Counted from the first letter of the stretch, positions 15,228 to 25,866 are shown. The stretch: 64,000 nt of DNA from Streptomyces sp. NRRL B-3428 (GCA_000721375.1 JOGW01000010.1:1-64000); one strand, 5' to 3'. Numbers and translations: made by a program. The notes: generated by a model from the letters alone, not told the origin.

Positions 15228-16619
15228 ATGAGCCGTTCCGCCCACCCCGCCGGGCCCCGCTACGCCGACGTCATCCCCGAGGGCCACTATGCGGCGCCCC
15301 CGGCCGACCTCAACGTCCTCGACCCCAAGGTCTGGTCCCGCACCGTCACGCGTGACGCGAGCGGCGGCCTGACCGTCGGCGGTATCGAAGTGGCGCGCCT
15401 GGCCGAGGAGTTCGGCACCCCGGCGTACTTCATGGACGAGTCCGACTTCCGCGCCCGCTGCCGCGCCTGGCGCGAGGCCTTCGGCACCGAGGCCGACGTC
15501 TTCTACGCGGGCAAGGCCTTCCTCTCACGCGCCATTGTGAAGTGGCTGTACGAGGAGGGCCTCAACCTCGACGTCTGCTCCGGCGGAGAGCTCACCACGG
15601 CCCTCAGTGCCGGGATGCCCGCCGAGCGCATCGCCTTCCACGGCAACAACAAGTCCGAGGAAGAGATCGAGCGCGCGGTCGAGGCCGGTGTCGGCCGTAT
15701 CGTGCTCGACTCCTTCCAGGAGATCGTCCGGGTCGCGCACATCGCCCAGCGCCTCGGCAAGCGCCAGCCGGTCCTGATCCGCGTGACGGTCGGCGTCGAG
15801 GCCCACACCCACGAGTTCATCGCCACCGCGCACGAGGACCAGAAGTTCGGTATCGCGCTGGCCGGTGGCCAGGCTGCCGAGGCCGTACGGCGGGCACTGA
15901 AGCTCGACGGGCTCGAACTCCTCGGCATCCACAGCCACATCGGCTCGCAGATCTTCGACATGGCCGGCTTCGAGGTCTCCGCCCGCCGCGTCGTCCAGCT
16001 GCTCGCCGAGGTCCGCGACGAGCACGGCGTCGAGCTGCCCGAGATCGACCTCGGCGGCGGCCTCGGCATCGCCTACACCAGCGAGGACGACCCGCGCGAG
16101 CCGCACGAGATCGCCAAGGCGCTCAGCGAGATCGTCACGCGTGAGTGCGAGGCGGCGAAGCTCCGCAGCCCCCGTATCTCCGTCGAGCCCGGCCGCGCGA
16201 TCGTCGGCCCGACGGCCTTCACGCTCTACCGCGTCGGCACCATCAAGCACCTCGACGGCCTGCGGACGTACGTGAGCGTGGACGGCGGCATGTCGGACAA
16301 CATCCGCACCGCGCTCTACGACGCCGAGTACAGCGTCGCGCTCGTCTCGCGCACCTCCACCGCCGAGCCGATGCTCTCCCGCGTGGTCGGCAAGCACTGC
16401 GAGAGCGGCGACATCGTGGTCAAGGACGCCTTCCTGCCGGCCGATCTGGCACCGGGCGACCTGATCGCGGTGCCGGCGACGGGCGCGTACTGCCGCTCGA
16501 TGGCGAGCAACTACAACCATGCGCTGCGACCGCCGGTCGTAGCGGTGAAGGACGGCGAGGCCCGCGTGATCATCCGCAGGGAGACGGAAGAAGATCTTCT
16601 CCGGCTCGACGTCGGATGA
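15228..16619 (+). CDS. lysA: Diaminopimelate decarboxylase
   Basis: This encodes 463 residues of a PLP enzyme of fold type III converting meso-diaminopimelate to L-lysine. PLP Lys96 sits in VFYAGKAFLS. HSHIGSQI, DLGGGLGI and EPGRAIVG are the phosphate-binding and active-site motifs. GKHCESGDIV carries the partner-subunit Cys. YNHALRPP near the end is also conserved. The ATG 16 bp after nrtL is preceded by AGAAGA. It forms the head of an aspartate-family amino acid cluster with hom, thrC and thrB. Confidence 0.95.
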   Translation: MSRSAHPAGPRYADVIPEGHYAAPPADLNVLDPKVWSRTVTRDASGGLTVGGIEVARLAEEFGTPAYFMDESDFRARCRAWREAFGTEADVFYAGKAFLSRAIVKWLYEEGLNLDVCSGGELTTALSAGMPAERIAFHGNNKSEEEIERAVEAGVGRIVLDSFQEIVRVAHIAQRLGKRQPVLIRVTVGVEAHTHEFIATAHEDQKFGIALAGGQAAEAVRRALKLDGLELLGIHSHIGSQIFDMAGFEVSARRVVQLLAEVRDEHGVELPEIDLGGGLGIAYTSEDDPREPHEIAKALSEIVTRECEAAKLRSPRISVEPGRAIVGPTAFTLYRVGTIKHLDGLRTYVSVDGGMSDNIRTALYDAEYSVALVSRTSTAEPMLSRVVGKHCESGDIVVKDAFLPADLAPGDLIAVPATGAYCRSMASNYNHALRPPVVAVKDGEARVIIRRETEEDLLRLDVG

Positions 16620-16704
16620 CGTAAGAGGTACGGCAGCACCAGGGCCGCGGACGCCGGATTTCCGGCCCGCGGATCCCATCGAAATGAAATCGACGTCTCA
16701 TTAT

Positions 16705-16733
16705 CCGGACCGGGGGCTGAAACCCCGGTCCGG
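16705..16733 (+). terminator. Hairpin between lysA and hom
   Basis: CCGGACCGGGG and CCCCGGTCCGG form a perfect 11-bp stem with loop GCTGAAA. It is either the lysA terminator or part of a hom leader. A second, weaker GC hairpin around GCCGG-ATTT-CCGGC lies at about 16654-16667. Confidence 0.6.
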
Positions 16734-16778
16734 TGCGTGAGACTGGACCAACCGCAGAAGTTCAAGAATCGAGGTCGG

Positions 16779-18071
16779 ATGATGCGTACGCGTCCGCTGA
16801 AGGTGGCGCTCCTTGGCTGTGGAGTCGTCGGCTCCGAAGTAGCCCGCATCATGACGACGCACGCGGACGACCTCACGGCAAGGATCGGCGCGCCGGTCGA
16901 GCTCGCGGGTGTGGCCGTGCGCCGCCCGTCCAAGGTGCGCGCCGGTATCGACCCCGAGCTGATCACCACGGACGCGACCGCGCTCGTGAAACGCGGCGAC
17001 ATCGACGTGATCATCGAGGTCATCGGCGGCATCGAGCCCGCCCGCACCCTGATCACCACCGCCTTCGAGCACGGCGCCTCCGTCGTCTCGGCGAACAAGG
17101 CGCTGCTCGCCCAGGACGGCGCGGCCCTGCACAAGGCCGCCGAGGACCACGGCGAGGACCTGTACTACGAGGCCGCCGTGGCCGGTGCGATCCCGCTGAT
17201 CCGCCCGCTGCGCGAGTCCCTCGCGGGCGACAAGGTCAACCGCGTCCTCGGCATCGTGAACGGCACCACGAACTTCATCCTCGACAAGATGGATTCGTCC
17301 GGGGCCGGCTACCAGGAAGCGCTCGACGAAGCGACCGCCCTCGGTTACGCCGAGGCCGACCCGACCGCCGACGTCGAGGGTTTCGACGCCGCCGCCAAGG
17401 CCGCGATCCTGGCCGGTATCGCCTTCCATACCCGCGTACGCCTCGACGACGTGTACCGCGAGGGCATGACCGAGGTGACCGCCGCCGACTTCGCCTCCGC
17501 GCGTCAGATGGGCTGCACCATCAAGCTCCTTGCGATCTGCGAGCGGGCCGCCGACGGCGAGTCCGTCACCGCCCGTGTCCACCCGGCGATGATCCCGCTC
17601 AGCCACCCGCTCGCCTCGGTGCGCGAGGCGTACAACGCGGTGTTCGTCGAGTCCGAGGCCGCAGGACGGCTGATGTTCTACGGCCCCGGCGCGGGCGGCG
17701 CCCCGACCGCCTCCGCGGTCCTCGGCGACCTCGTGGCCGTCTGCCGCAACAAGCTCGACGGGTCCACCGGGCCCGGCGAATCCGCGTACACCCGCCTCCC
17801 GGTCAGCCCGATGGGCGAGGTCGTCACGCGCTACCACATCAGCCTCGACGTGGCCGACAAGCCGGGTGTCCTCGCCCAGGTCGCGACGGTCTTCGCCGAG
17901 CACGGCGTATCGATCGATACGGTCCGCCAGTCGGGCAAGGACGGCGAGGCCTCCCTCGTCGTCGTCACCCACCGCGCAACCGACGCCTCCCTCACCGGGA
18001 CCGTCGAGGCCTTGCGCAAGCTCGACACCGTGCGGGGTGTCGCCAGCATCATGCGTGTCGAAGGGGAGTAA
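16779..18071 (+). CDS. hom: Homoserine dehydrogenase
   Basis: This encodes 430 residues. It reduces aspartate semialdehyde to homoserine with NAD(P)H. The N-terminal Rossmann motif is [14 protein letters not shown]. Catalytic-domain motifs include [12 protein letters not shown] and [17 protein letters not shown]-terminal ACT domain ([21 protein letters not shown]) is the usual site for threonine feedback control. Two adjacent ATGs follow GAGG. It runs into thrC after 5 bp and so is clearly co-transcribed. Confidence 0.95.
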   Translation: MMRTRPLKVALLGCGVVGSEVARIMTTHADDLTARIGAPVELAGVAVRRPSKVRAGIDPELITTDATALVKRGDIDVIIEVIGGIEPARTLITTAFEHGASVVSANKALLAQDGAALHKAAEDHGEDLYYEAAVAGAIPLIRPLRESLAGDKVNRVLGIVNGTTNFILDKMDSSGAGYQEALDEATALGYAEADPTADVEGFDAAAKAAILAGIAFHTRVRLDDVYREGMTEVTAADFASARQMGCTIKLLAICERAADGESVTARVHPAMIPLSHPLASVREAYNAVFVESEAAGRLMFYGPGAGGAPTASAVLGDLVAVCRNKLDGSTGPGESAYTRLPVSPMGEVVTRYHISLDVADKPGVLAQVATVFAEHGVSIDTVRQSGKDGEASLVVVTHRATDASLTGTVEALRKLDTVRGVASIMRVEGE

Positions 18072-18076
18072 CAGAC

Positions 18077-19156
18077 ATGACCGCCACCGCTCGTACCGGC
18101 GCCCACCAGTGGCGCGGGATCATCGAGGAGTACCGCGACCGCCTTCCCGTCAGCGAGGCGACGCCCGTGGTCACGCTCGGCGAGGGCGGCACTCCGCTCG
18201 TACGCGCCGAGGTCCTCTCCGAGCTCACCGGCTGCGAGGTCCACCTCAAGGTCGAGGGCGCCAACCCGACCGGTTCCTTCAAGGACCGGGGCATGACGAT
18301 GGCGATCTCGAAGGCCAAGGAGGAGGGCGCGCAGGCCGTCATCTGCGCCTCCACCGGCAACACCTCGGCCTCCGCGGCCGCGTACGGCGGCAAGGCCGGC
18401 ATGGTCAGCGCCGTCCTCGTACCGCAGGGCAAGATCGCGCTCGGCAAGATGGGCCAGGCCCTCGTGCACGGCGCGAAGATCCTGCAGGTCGACGGCAACT
18501 TCGACGACTGCCTCGTACTGGCGCGAAACTTGTCCGAGAACTACCCGGTGGCGCTGGTCAATTCGGTCAACCCGGTACGTATCGAGGGCCAGAAGACCGC
18601 CGCGTTCGAGATCGTGGACCGTCTCGGCGACGCCCCCGACATCCACGTCCTGCCGGTCGGCAACGCGGGCAACATCACCGCCTACTGGAAGGGCTACAAG
18701 GAGTACGCGGCCGACGGCCTCGCCACTCACACGCCCGTCATGTGGGGCTTCCAGGCCTCCGGCGCCAACCCGATCGTGCGCGGCGAGGTCGTCAAGGACC
18801 CCTCCACGATCGCGACCGCGATCCGGATCGGCAACCCGGCCTCCTGGCAGTACGCGGAGGCGGCGAGGGACGAGTCGGGCGGCCTCATCGACGATGTGAC
18901 CGACCGTCAAATCCTGCGCGCCTACAAGCTGTTGGCCTCCCGCGAGGGTGTCTTCGTGGAGCCGGCGTCGGCCGCGTCCGTGGCCGGTCTGCTCGCGGCC
19001 GCCGAGGACGGCAAGCTGGCCAAGGGGCAGCGCATCGTCTGCACCGTCACGGGCAACGGCCTCAAGGACCCGGACTGGGCCGTGGCCGGCGCTCCGCAGC
19101 CGGTGACGGTGCCGATCGACGCGGCCGCCGCCGCCGAACGGCTCGGCCTCGCCTAG
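18077..19156 (+). CDS. thrC: Threonine synthase
   Basis: This encodes 359 residues of a PLP enzyme of fold type II converting O-phosphohomoserine to threonine. The PLP Lys69 lies in [20 protein letters not shown] is the substrate loop and PVGNAGNI the phosphate-binding loop. [11 protein letters not shown] near the C-terminus is also conserved. It is the second gene of the hom operon. A strong hairpin follows it, so thrB has at least partly separate transcription. Confidence 0.95.
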   Translation: MTATARTGAHQWRGIIEEYRDRLPVSEATPVVTLGEGGTPLVRAEVLSELTGCEVHLKVEGANPTGSFKDRGMTMAISKAKEEGAQAVICASTGNTSASAAAYGGKAGMVSAVLVPQGKIALGKMGQALVHGAKILQVDGNFDDCLVLARNLSENYPVALVNSVNPVRIEGQKTAAFEIVDRLGDAPDIHVLPVGNAGNITAYWKGYKEYAADGLATHTPVMWGFQASGANPIVRGEVVKDPSTIATAIRIGNPASWQYAEAARDESGGLIDDVTDRQILRAYKLLASREGVFVEPASAASVAGLLAAAEDGKLAKGQRIVCTVTGNGLKDPDWAVAGAPQPVTVPIDAAAAAERLGLA

Positions 19157-19458
19157 CACTTGAGGGTATGCCCGGACTTCCGGGCATACCCGCCCAACAC
19201 CGCGCAGGGGTGCACAAGGGGCTCGCGACACGCATCGTGCGCCTCCTGTGCGCCCTATGTCGCCACAGAACCTTCCTTCGATAGGCTGTACCGAACCAGC
19301 CCGCCGCATATGCCAGTCGTCTGCGGCCGGCGCCGCATGTTGTCGGCCTCCGGGTTCCTGTTCCTCTCCCGTACTTCGCGTACGTCCAGAGAAGTTCCGG
19401 CGAACCCCAGCCCGACCGTGAACAATCCCGCAGCACAACCAAGGAGAGTCAGCGAGCG
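19157..19458 (+). other. thrC-thrB intergenic region
   Basis: This 302-bp gap holds the thrC hairpin (19164-19191), then a TAGGCT element at 19282-19287 that could be a -10 for thrB without a good -35. A leader follows to AAGGAGA before thrB. No gene is seen. Confidence 0.4.
19164..19191 (+). terminator. thrC terminator hairpin
   Basis: GGGTATGCCCGGA pairs with TCCGGGCATACCC (13 bp, two-base loop as written). No U-tract follows, as is common for actinobacterial terminators. Confidence 0.75.
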
Positions 19459-20376
19459 ATGGCCGGCCCCGCCTTCCGCGCCGCCGCCGTAAGGGTGCGC
19501 GTCCCCGCGACCAGCGCAAACCTCGGCCCGGGCTTCGACAGCCTCGGCCTTGCGCTGGGGCTCTACGACGATGTCGTCGTCCGCGTGGCCGACTCCGGTC
19601 TGCACGTGGACATCGCGGGCGAGGGCGCGGAGACTCTGCCGCGGGACGAGTCCCATCTGCTCGTACGTTCGCTGCGTACCGCGTTCGACCTGCTGGGCGG
19701 ACAGCCGCGCGGCCTCGAGGTCGTCTGCGCCAACCGCATCCCGCACGGCCGCGGTCTCGGCTCCTCGTCTGCCGCCATCTGCGCCGGCATCATGGCCGCC
19801 CGCGCCGTGACCATAGGCGGCGACGCCAAGCTCGACGACACCGCGCTGCTCGAGCTCGCCACCGAGATCGAGGGCCATCCCGACAATGTCGCGCCCTGCC
19901 TCCTCGGCGGCTTCACGATCGCCTGGATGGACGCCGGATCGGCCCGCGCGATCAGGCTGGACCCCGCCGAATCCGTCGTTCCGGTGGTCTTCGTCCCCGC
20001 CAAGCCCGTCCTCACCGAAACGGCCCGCGGCCTGCTGCCGCGCAGCGTCCCGCACGTGGACGCGGCCGCCAACGCGGGCCGTGCGGCCCTGCTCGTCGAG
20101 GCCCTGACCAGGCGCCCCGAGCTGCTGCTCCCCGCCACTGAGGACCGTCTGCACCAGGAGTACCGCGCCCCGGCCATGCCGGAGAGCGCCGCCCTGGTCG
20201 AGCGGCTGCGCGCCGACGGCGTGCCCGCAGTGATCTCCGGCGCCGGCCCCACGGTGCTTGCGCTGGTCGATGAAGCGGCGGCCGACAAGGTCGCACAGGT
20301 CGCGGGCGAGGGGTGGGCGGCCAACCGGCTGCCCCTCGATTCCGGCGGAGCGAGCGTGCTGCCGCTTGCGTCCTGA
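19459..20376 (+). CDS. thrB: Homoserine kinase
   Basis: This encodes 305 residues of the GHMP kinase family; it phosphorylates homoserine for ThrC. It starts VRVRVPATSANLGPGFDSLGLALGLYD. The ATP loop PHGRGLGSSSAA is at 95-106, and VISGAGPTVLAL near the C-terminus is motif 3. The ATG lies 8 nt after AAGGAGA. It is separated from thrC by a hairpin but is co-directional with hom-thrC and upstream of rho. Confidence 0.95.
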   Translation: MAGPAFRAAAVRVRVPATSANLGPGFDSLGLALGLYDDVVVRVADSGLHVDIAGEGAETLPRDESHLLVRSLRTAFDLLGGQPRGLEVVCANRIPHGRGLGSSSAAICAGIMAARAVTIGGDAKLDDTALLELATEIEGHPDNVAPCLLGGFTIAWMDAGSARAIRLDPAESVVPVVFVPAKPVLTETARGLLPRSVPHVDAAANAGRAALLVEALTRRPELLLPATEDRLHQEYRAPAMPESAALVERLRADGVPAVISGAGPTVLALVDEAAADKVAQVAGEGWAANRLPLDSGGASVLPLAS

Positions 20377-20751
20377 CACACGTATGCCGGAGCAGGAGAG
20401 GGGGAATGTTTGTTGGATCCGGTAGTGTTAATCTCAAGTCTGCACCCGACGTATGTATGGCGTGGTGCTTCCTGTCCCGTCTCGGGACAACCCTTCTTCC
20501 GGGAGCTTCCCCAACTGATCTGTGCCCTGCACTGACCGTTGGCGAGCACGCTCCGGAACCGGTGTGACCCAGCCCAGTGACACAGCACGTACGGGTGGCA
20601 CAGCTTCGGGAATCACCGTCACCACAGACTCTTCCGCCGTTTGAGGCGGGACCACCGCCCCGGCCGGTCCTTTCCTTTGGGACCACCGCCGGACAGCACA
20701 ACCGGTCGCCGAGCCAGACAGGCCGACGTCCGCTCCAGGGAAGGACCCTTC
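20377..20751 (+). promoter_or_regulatory. Long rho leader region
   Basis: The 375 bp between thrB and rho carry no convincing gene. An AT-richer spot (TTTGTTGGATCC...GTGTTAATC, 20409-20433) is the likely promoter area. Downstream, TGTCCCG/CGGGACA form a 7-bp hairpin (20473-20489). The rest is a GC-rich leader ending in GGGAAGGA before the GTG. Rho genes are often autoregulated through their leader by premature termination, which is an inference here. Confidence 0.5.
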
Positions 20752-22716
20752 GTGAGCGACACCACCGATCTGATGGGCGTGACTGACAGCGCCGCGCCCG
20801 CTACGGACGCCTCTGCCGCGCCCACCACGCGGCGGCGCCGCGGTACCGGCCTTGACGGCATGGTGCTGGCCGAGCTGCAGCAGGTCGCGTCCGGCCTCGG
20901 GATCAGGGGCACCGCGCGGATGCGCAAGAGCCAGCTGATCGAGGTCATCAAGGAAGCTCAGGCCGGCGGCTCCGCCCCGGCGAAGGCGTCGGGGGACAGC
21001 ACCACCGAGTCCAAGCCGAAGCGCCGGGCGACCTCCAAGGCCCGTACCGAAGCCGTCGCCGAGAAGTCGGCCGCTGCCGAGGAGAAGGCCGTCGAGGCCT
21101 CCGCCCCGAAGCAGATCGACATCCCGGGCCAGCCCGCCTCCGACGACGCTCCCGCCGAGCGCCGTCGCCGCCGGGCCACCGCCGATGCCGGCAGCCCCGA
21201 GACCGTGACCGCCGAGGCCAAGGGCGCCACGCTCGTCGAGGCGAAGACCGCCGAGCAGAGCGAGACCAAGGGCGAGGACAACGCCGAGGGTCGTCGTGAG
21301 CGCGGCAACCGCCGTGACCGCGGCCGTGACCGCAACCGCGATGAGCAGGGCGGTGGCAAGCAGCAGGGCCAGCGCCAGCAGCAGAGCGGCGGCCGTCAGG
21401 ACCGCCAGGAGCGCGGCGACCGTCAGGACCGGCAGGACCGCAACAACGGCCCGCAGGACGACGACGAGTTCGGCGACGGACGTCGCGGCCGGCGTGGCCG
21501 CTACCGCGACCGTCGTGGCCGTCGCGGCCGTGACGAGATCGGCGGCGGCAACGAGCCGCAGGTCTCCGAGGACGACGTCCTGATCCCCGTCGCGGGCATC
21601 CTCGACATCCTCGACAACTACGCGTTCATCCGTACGTCGGGCTACCTCCCGGGTCCCAACGACGTGTACGTCTCCCTCGCCCAGGTCCGTAAGAACGGTC
21701 TGCGCAAGGGTGACCACGTCACCGGCGCCGTGCGCCAGCCCAAGGACGGCGAGCGCCGCGAGAAGTTCAACGCCCTTGTCCGGCTTGACTCTTCGAACGG
21801 CATGGCGGCCGACTCCGGCCGTGGGCGCCCCGAGTTCAACAAGCTCACGCCGCTGTACCCGCAGGACCGCCTCCGTCTGGAGACGGACCCGGGCGTGCTG
21901 ACCACCCGCATCATCGACCTCGTGTCGCCGATCGGTAAGGGCCAGCGCGGTCTGATCGTGGCCCCGCCGAAGACCGGCAAGACCATGATCATGCAGGCGG
22001 TCGCCAACGCGATCACGCACAACAACCCCGAGTGCCACCTGATGGTCGTCCTGGTCGACGAGCGTCCGGAAGAGGTCACCGACATGCAGCGCTCGGTCAA
22101 GGGCGAGGTCATCTCCTCGACCTTCGACCGTCCGGCCGAGGACCACACCACGGTCGCCGAGCTCGCCATCGAGCGCGCCAAGCGCCTCGTCGAGCTGGGC
22201 CACGACGTCGTCGTGCTGCTCGACTCGATCACGCGTCTGGGCCGTGCGTACAACCTGGCGGCGCCGGCCTCCGGCCGCATCCTGTCCGGTGGTGTCGACT
22301 CGACCGCCCTGTACCCGCCGAAGCGCTTCTTCGGTGCGGCCCGCAACATCGAGGACGGCGGCTCGCTGACCATCCTCGCCACCGCCCTGGTGGACACCGG
22401 GTCCCGCATGGACGAGGTGATCTTCGAGGAGTTCAAGGGCACCGGCAACATGGAGCTCAAGCTCGACCGCAAGCTCGCCGACAAGCGCATCTTCCCCGCG
22501 GTGGACGTGGACGCGTCCGGTACCCGTAAGGAAGAGATCCTCATGGGCAACGACGAGCTCGGTGTCGTCTGGAAGCTGCGCCGGGTGCTGCACGCACTCG
22601 ACCAGCAGCAGGCGATCGAGCTGCTCCTGGACAAGATGAAGCAGACGAAGTCGAACGCGGAGTTCCTGCTTCAGATCCAGAAGACGACTCCCGGTGCGGG
22701 CAACGGCAACGACTGA
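20752..22716 (+). CDS. rho: Transcription termination factor Rho
   Basis: This encodes 654 residues, much longer than the ~420 of E. coli Rho. An N-terminal Rho_N helix bundle ([23 protein letters not shown]) is followed by about 180 residues of low complexity rich in Arg, Gln, Asp and Gly with [14 protein letters not shown] blocks, typical of actinobacterial Rho and able to bind RNA. The cold-shock RNA-binding domain begins near [21 protein letters not shown]. The ATPase has Walker A APPKTGKT at ~404-411, [14 protein letters not shown] and [13 protein letters not shown]. It acts as a hexameric RNA-dependent helicase. The GTG follows GGGAAGGA. Confidence 0.95.
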   Translation: MSDTTDLMGVTDSAAPATDASAAPTTRRRRGTGLDGMVLAELQQVASGLGIRGTARMRKSQLIEVIKEAQAGGSAPAKASGDSTTESKPKRRATSKARTEAVAEKSAAAEEKAVEASAPKQIDIPGQPASDDAPAERRRRRATADAGSPETVTAEAKGATLVEAKTAEQSETKGEDNAEGRRERGNRRDRGRDRNRDEQGGGKQQGQRQQQSGGRQDRQERGDRQDRQDRNNGPQDDDEFGDGRRGRRGRYRDRRGRRGRDEIGGGNEPQVSEDDVLIPVAGILDILDNYAFIRTSGYLPGPNDVYVSLAQVRKNGLRKGDHVTGAVRQPKDGERREKFNALVRLDSSNGMAADSGRGRPEFNKLTPLYPQDRLRLETDPGVLTTRIIDLVSPIGKGQRGLIVAPPKTGKTMIMQAVANAITHNNPECHLMVVLVDERPEEVTDMQRSVKGEVISSTFDRPAEDHTTVAELAIERAKRLVELGHDVVVLLDSITRLGRAYNLAAPASGRILSGGVDSTALYPPKRFFGAARNIEDGGSLTILATALVDTGSRMDEVIFEEFKGTGNMELKLDRKLADKRIFPAVDVDASGTRKEEILMGNDELGVVWKLRRVLHALDQQQAIELLLDKMKQTKSNAEFLLQIQKTTPGAGNGND

Positions 22717-22743
22717 TCCGCCGTAGCGCCCAGCGCCTGACGA

Positions 22744-22774
22744 CGCCCCCGCCACGTATCCCGTGGCGGGGGCG
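22744..22774 (+). terminator. rho terminator
   Basis: CGCCCCCGCCACG pairs perfectly with CGTGGCGGGGGCG (13 bp) around loop TATCC, 27 bp after the rho stop. Confidence 0.85.
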
Positions 22775-22973
22775 CTGTCATGTCCGGCGGGGTTCGTACG
22801 GTGGGACTTCGGTCCCGTACGCCGGTAACGGAAGGGCAACCGGCGAGACCTTCGCCACAGAACCGCGGCCCGATGGTCCTTTCGGCCGGACGTGCCAGAC
22901 TGGATAAAGCAGCAGGTGAACACGGGTTTTCCTGGCTGCGATGCGGGAACCCGGTCCGGAGCCAACGCACAGG

Positions 22974-23033
22974 TTGTCCACGGCTTGCTCTTAAGAAGCT
23001 CTTATGACCCTGTGCAACCCTTTTTGTGGACAG
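22974..23033. promoter_or_regulatory. LCP leader with two DnaA-box-like sites
   Basis: TTGTCCACG (22974-22982) and its inverted partner TGTGGACAG (23025-23033) each differ by one base from the Streptomyces DnaA box TTGTCCACA. Between them GCTCTTA is repeated directly at 22987-22993 and 22998-23004. The region precedes the LCP gene by about 40 bp. Confidence 0.4.
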
Positions 23034-23071
23034 TACGTCCGACAAATGGCGGACCGAGGACTGAGGAGCCC

Positions 23072-24205
23072 ATGCCCGACGCGAGCGACATAACCCCCGA
23101 GGACGCCGCACCGCACAGCGGTCGACGCGGCGCGAAGGGGCGTCGGCGCAAGCCCCGCACCACTCGGCGCAAGGCCCTGGTCATCACGGCCTGGACGGCG
23201 GCGGGCGTCGTCGTGCTCGGCGGCGCCGGGCTCGGCTACCTCTACTACAAGTTCAACGGGAACCTGCACGCCGTCGACATCAACGCCGCTCTGGGCACCG
23301 ACCGCCCCGAGGACGTGGACAACGGCTCGATGGACATCCTGGTCCTCGGCTCCGACTCGCGCGCCGGCGACAACTCGAAGTACGGCGGCGGCGACGGCGA
23401 GAGCGCCCGTTCGGACACCGCGATGGTCCTGCACGTGTACGAGGGCCACAAGAAGGCCAGCATCGTCTCCATACCCAGGGACACCCTGGTCACGAGGCCC
23501 GCGTGCACGACGAACGACGGCGGTACGGACCCCGGCGGCGCGCGCAAGATGTTCAACGAGTCGTACTCGGTCGGTGGCCCGGCCTGCGCCGTGAAGACGG
23601 TCGAGGCCATGTCCGGTATCCGCATGGACCACTACGTAGAGGTCGACTTCTCGGGCTTCAAGAAGCTGATCGACACCCTCGGTGGCGTGGACATCACCAC
23701 CACCAAGGCGATCAAGGACCCCGACAGCCATCTGAACCTCGCCGCCGGAAAGCACACCCTCAACGGTGAGCAGGCGCTCGGCCTCGTACGTACCCGCCAT
23801 GCCGTCGGCGACGGCGGCGACCTGGGCCGAATACAGCTGCAGCAGGCCTTCATCAAGGCCCTGATCAACCAGATCAAGGACGTCGGGGTGCTCTCCAGCC
23901 CCACGAAGCTGTACGAGCTCGCGGACACCGCCACCAAGGCCACCACGGTCGACTCCGACCTCGACTCGGTGAACCGTCTGGTCGGTTTCGCCAACGGTCT
24001 GAAGTCGATCGACTCCAAGGACATGCACATGGTCACGCTGCCGGTCGTCTACGACACGGTGGACCCCAACCGTGTGGTGCCGCTCGAGAAGGAGTCCCGG
24101 CTGGTCTGGGACGCGCTCAAGGCCGACAAGCCGATCCCGGCCGCGGCCACCGCGGACTCCGCCGGTGACAAGGGTGACGCCGGTTCCTACGTGGACAGCG
24201 ACTGA
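23072..24205 (+). CDS. LytR-CpsA-Psr family cell-envelope ligase
   Basis: This encodes 377 residues. A basic cytoplasmic N-terminus (SGRRGAKGRRRKPRTTRRK) leads to one membrane helix at ~36-57, and an extracellular LCP domain follows. Typical motifs are DILVLGSDSRAGD, ARSDTAMVLHV, IVSIPRDTLV and the late RTRHAVGDGGDLGRIQLQQ. LCP enzymes transfer lipid-linked glycopolymers (teichoic acids or similar) to peptidoglycan. The conserved Arg and Asp residues that bind the pyrophosphate are visible. The ATG follows GAGGAG. It is separated from rho by a strong terminator, so it is independently expressed. Confidence 0.9.
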   Translation: MPDASDITPEDAAPHSGRRGAKGRRRKPRTTRRKALVITAWTAAGVVVLGGAGLGYLYYKFNGNLHAVDINAALGTDRPEDVDNGSMDILVLGSDSRAGDNSKYGGGDGESARSDTAMVLHVYEGHKKASIVSIPRDTLVTRPACTTNDGGTDPGGARKMFNESYSVGGPACAVKTVEAMSGIRMDHYVEVDFSGFKKLIDTLGGVDITTTKAIKDPDSHLNLAAGKHTLNGEQALGLVRTRHAVGDGGDLGRIQLQQAFIKALINQIKDVGVLSSPTKLYELADTATKATTVDSDLDSVNRLVGFANGLKSIDSKDMHMVTLPVVYDTVDPNRVVPLEKESRLVWDALKADKPIPAAATADSAGDKGDAGSYVDSD

Positions 24206-24408
24206 TCCCGTCTCCGGCGCCTGATCCCCGTATCGCCGCAGCAGTAGTCAAGACCGCCTGACCTGCGAAAACACCGCCTGGAATAACTGAGCCCCCAACC
24301 CGGTTTTGGGAGATGCGGCCAGTCCTGGCAAACTGGTACGTCGGCCCCGGTTCACGCATCCGCATCCCGCGTCTGCGACCCGGTGCCCTCCCGAAACTAG
24401 GAGACACC

Positions 24409-24630
24409 TTGAAGCGCGAAATCCACCCCGAGTACGTCGAGACGCAGGTCAGCTGCACCTGTGGCGCGTCGTTCACCACCCGTAGCACGATCTCTTCCGG
24501 CACCATCCGTGCCGAGGTCTGCTCCGAGTGCCACCCGTTCTACACGGGCAAGCAGAAGATCCTCGACACCGGTGGCCGTGTGGCCCGCTTCGAGGCCCGC
24601 TTCGGCAAGGCTGCAGGCTCCGCCAAGTAG
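24409..24630 (+). CDS. rpmE: 50S ribosomal protein L31 (zinc form)
   Basis: This encodes 73 residues, starting at TTG after an AGGAG site; the TTG is required because the conserved [10 protein letters not shown] follows at once. Four Cys (16 and 18 in SCTCG, 38 and 41 in VCSECH) make the zinc-binding C+ form. [16 protein letters not shown] is the family signature. L31 bridges the ribosomal subunits. C+ forms often double as zinc reserve. It is followed by a canonical terminator and then prfA. Confidence 0.95.
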   Translation: MKREIHPEYVETQVSCTCGASFTTRSTISSGTIRAEVCSECHPFYTGKQKILDTGGRVARFEARFGKAAGSAK

Positions 24631-24640
24631 CGAGCCACTG

Positions 24641-24689
24641 CGCCGGTCCTCGGTCGCTCCCAGCGGGGCGACCGGGGCCGGCGTTTTTT
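24641..24689 (+). terminator. Intrinsic terminator with U-tract after rpmE
   Basis: CGCCGG/CCGGCG outer and CGGTCGC/GCGACCG inner stems are followed by six Ts. A real U-tract is uncommon in this GC-rich genome and makes this the most canonical terminator in the window. Confidence 0.9.
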
Positions 24690-24730
24690 CGCTCAGCCAC
24701 CCCTTTTCGTACCGAAATCAGGAGCCGGAG

Positions 24731-25810
24731 ATGTTCGAGGCGGTCGAGGACCTGATCGGCGAGCACGCCGATCTGGAGAAGAAGCTCGCCGACCCGTCGG
24801 TGCACGCTGACCAGGCCAACGCGCGCAAGCTCAACAAGCGCTACGCCGAGCTGACGCCGATCGTCACCACGTACCGCTCCTGGAAGCAGCTGGCCGAGGA
24901 CATCGAGACCGCGAAGGAGTTCGCGGCCGACGACCCGGACTTCGCGGCCGAGGTCAAGGTGCTGACCGGGCAGCGCGAGGAGACCACGGAGAAGCTGCGG
25001 CTGCTCCTCGTCCCGCGTGACCCGTCCGACGACAAGGACGTGCTCCTGGAGATCAAGGCGGGTGCGGGCGGCGACGAGTCCGCTCTGTTCGCCGGCGACC
25101 TCCTGCGCATGTATCTGCGCTACGCGGAGCGCGTGGGCTGGAAGACCGAGATCATCGACTCCACCGAGTCCGAGCTCGGCGGCTACAAGGACGTCCAGGT
25201 CGCCGTGAAGACCAAGGGCGGCAACGGGGCGACCGAGCCCGGCCAGGGCGTCTGGGCCCGCCTGAAGTACGAGGGCGGGGTGCACCGCGTGCAGCGCGTG
25301 CCCGCGACCGAGTCCCAGGGCCGTATCCACACCTCCGCGGCCGGTGTGCTCGTCACGCCCGAGGCCGAGGAGGTCGAGGTCGAGATCAACATGAACGATC
25401 TGCGGATCGACGTGTACCGCTCCTCGGGCCCCGGCGGCCAGTCCGTCAACACCACGGACTCCGCCGTCCGCATCACGCATCTGCCCACCGGCGTGGTCGC
25501 GTCCTGCCAGAACGAGAAGAGCCAGCTCCAGAACAAGGAGCAGGCGATGCGTATCCTGCGCTCGAGGCTGCTCGCCGCCGCGCAGGAAGAGGCCGAGTCC
25601 AAGGCGGCGGACGCCCGGCGCAGCCAGGTCCGCACCGTGGACCGCTCCGAGAAGATCCGTACGTACAACTTCCCGGAGAACCGGATCTCCGACCACCGCG
25701 TGGGCTTCAAGGCGTACAACCTGGACCAGGTGCTCGACGGAGACCTCGACGCCATGATCCAGGCCTGTGTCGACGCGGACGCCGCGGCCAAGCTGGCCGA
25801 CGCCTCGTAA
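24731..25810 (+). CDS. prfA: Peptide chain release factor 1
   Basis: This encodes 359 residues. It reads UAA/UAG and triggers peptide release. The codon-reading region [19 protein letters not shown] contains the PxT motif. The catalytic GGQ is at residues 235-237 in [16 protein letters not shown]. The N-terminal helical domain and C-terminal [14 protein letters not shown] are canonical. The ATG follows GGAGCCGGAG. It is co-directional with prmC 56 bp downstream, which methylates the GGQ glutamine. Confidence 0.96.
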   Translation: MFEAVEDLIGEHADLEKKLADPSVHADQANARKLNKRYAELTPIVTTYRSWKQLAEDIETAKEFAADDPDFAAEVKVLTGQREETTEKLRLLLVPRDPSDDKDVLLEIKAGAGGDESALFAGDLLRMYLRYAERVGWKTEIIDSTESELGGYKDVQVAVKTKGGNGATEPGQGVWARLKYEGGVHRVQRVPATESQGRIHTSAAGVLVTPEAEEVEVEINMNDLRIDVYRSSGPGGQSVNTTDSAVRITHLPTGVVASCQNEKSQLQNKEQAMRILRSRLLAAAQEEAESKAADARRSQVRTVDRSEKIRTYNFPENRISDHRVGFKAYNLDQVLDGDLDAMIQACVDADAAAKLADAS

Positions 25811-25866
25811 CTCTCAGGTACGTACGGCTTTCGCGATACGGCTGTGAATCCAAGGAAGGACGGCGC

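Noticed and set aside
16685..16741. 18-codon ORF (MKSTSHYPDRG...) before hom as a threonine attenuator
   Set aside because: It has no ribosome site and only one Thr codon. The hairpin it overlaps is adequately explained as the lysA terminator.
20434..22965. 843-codon minus-strand frame across rho
   Set aside because: It is the antisense shadow of rho, with composition typical of reversed high-GC codons and no motif.
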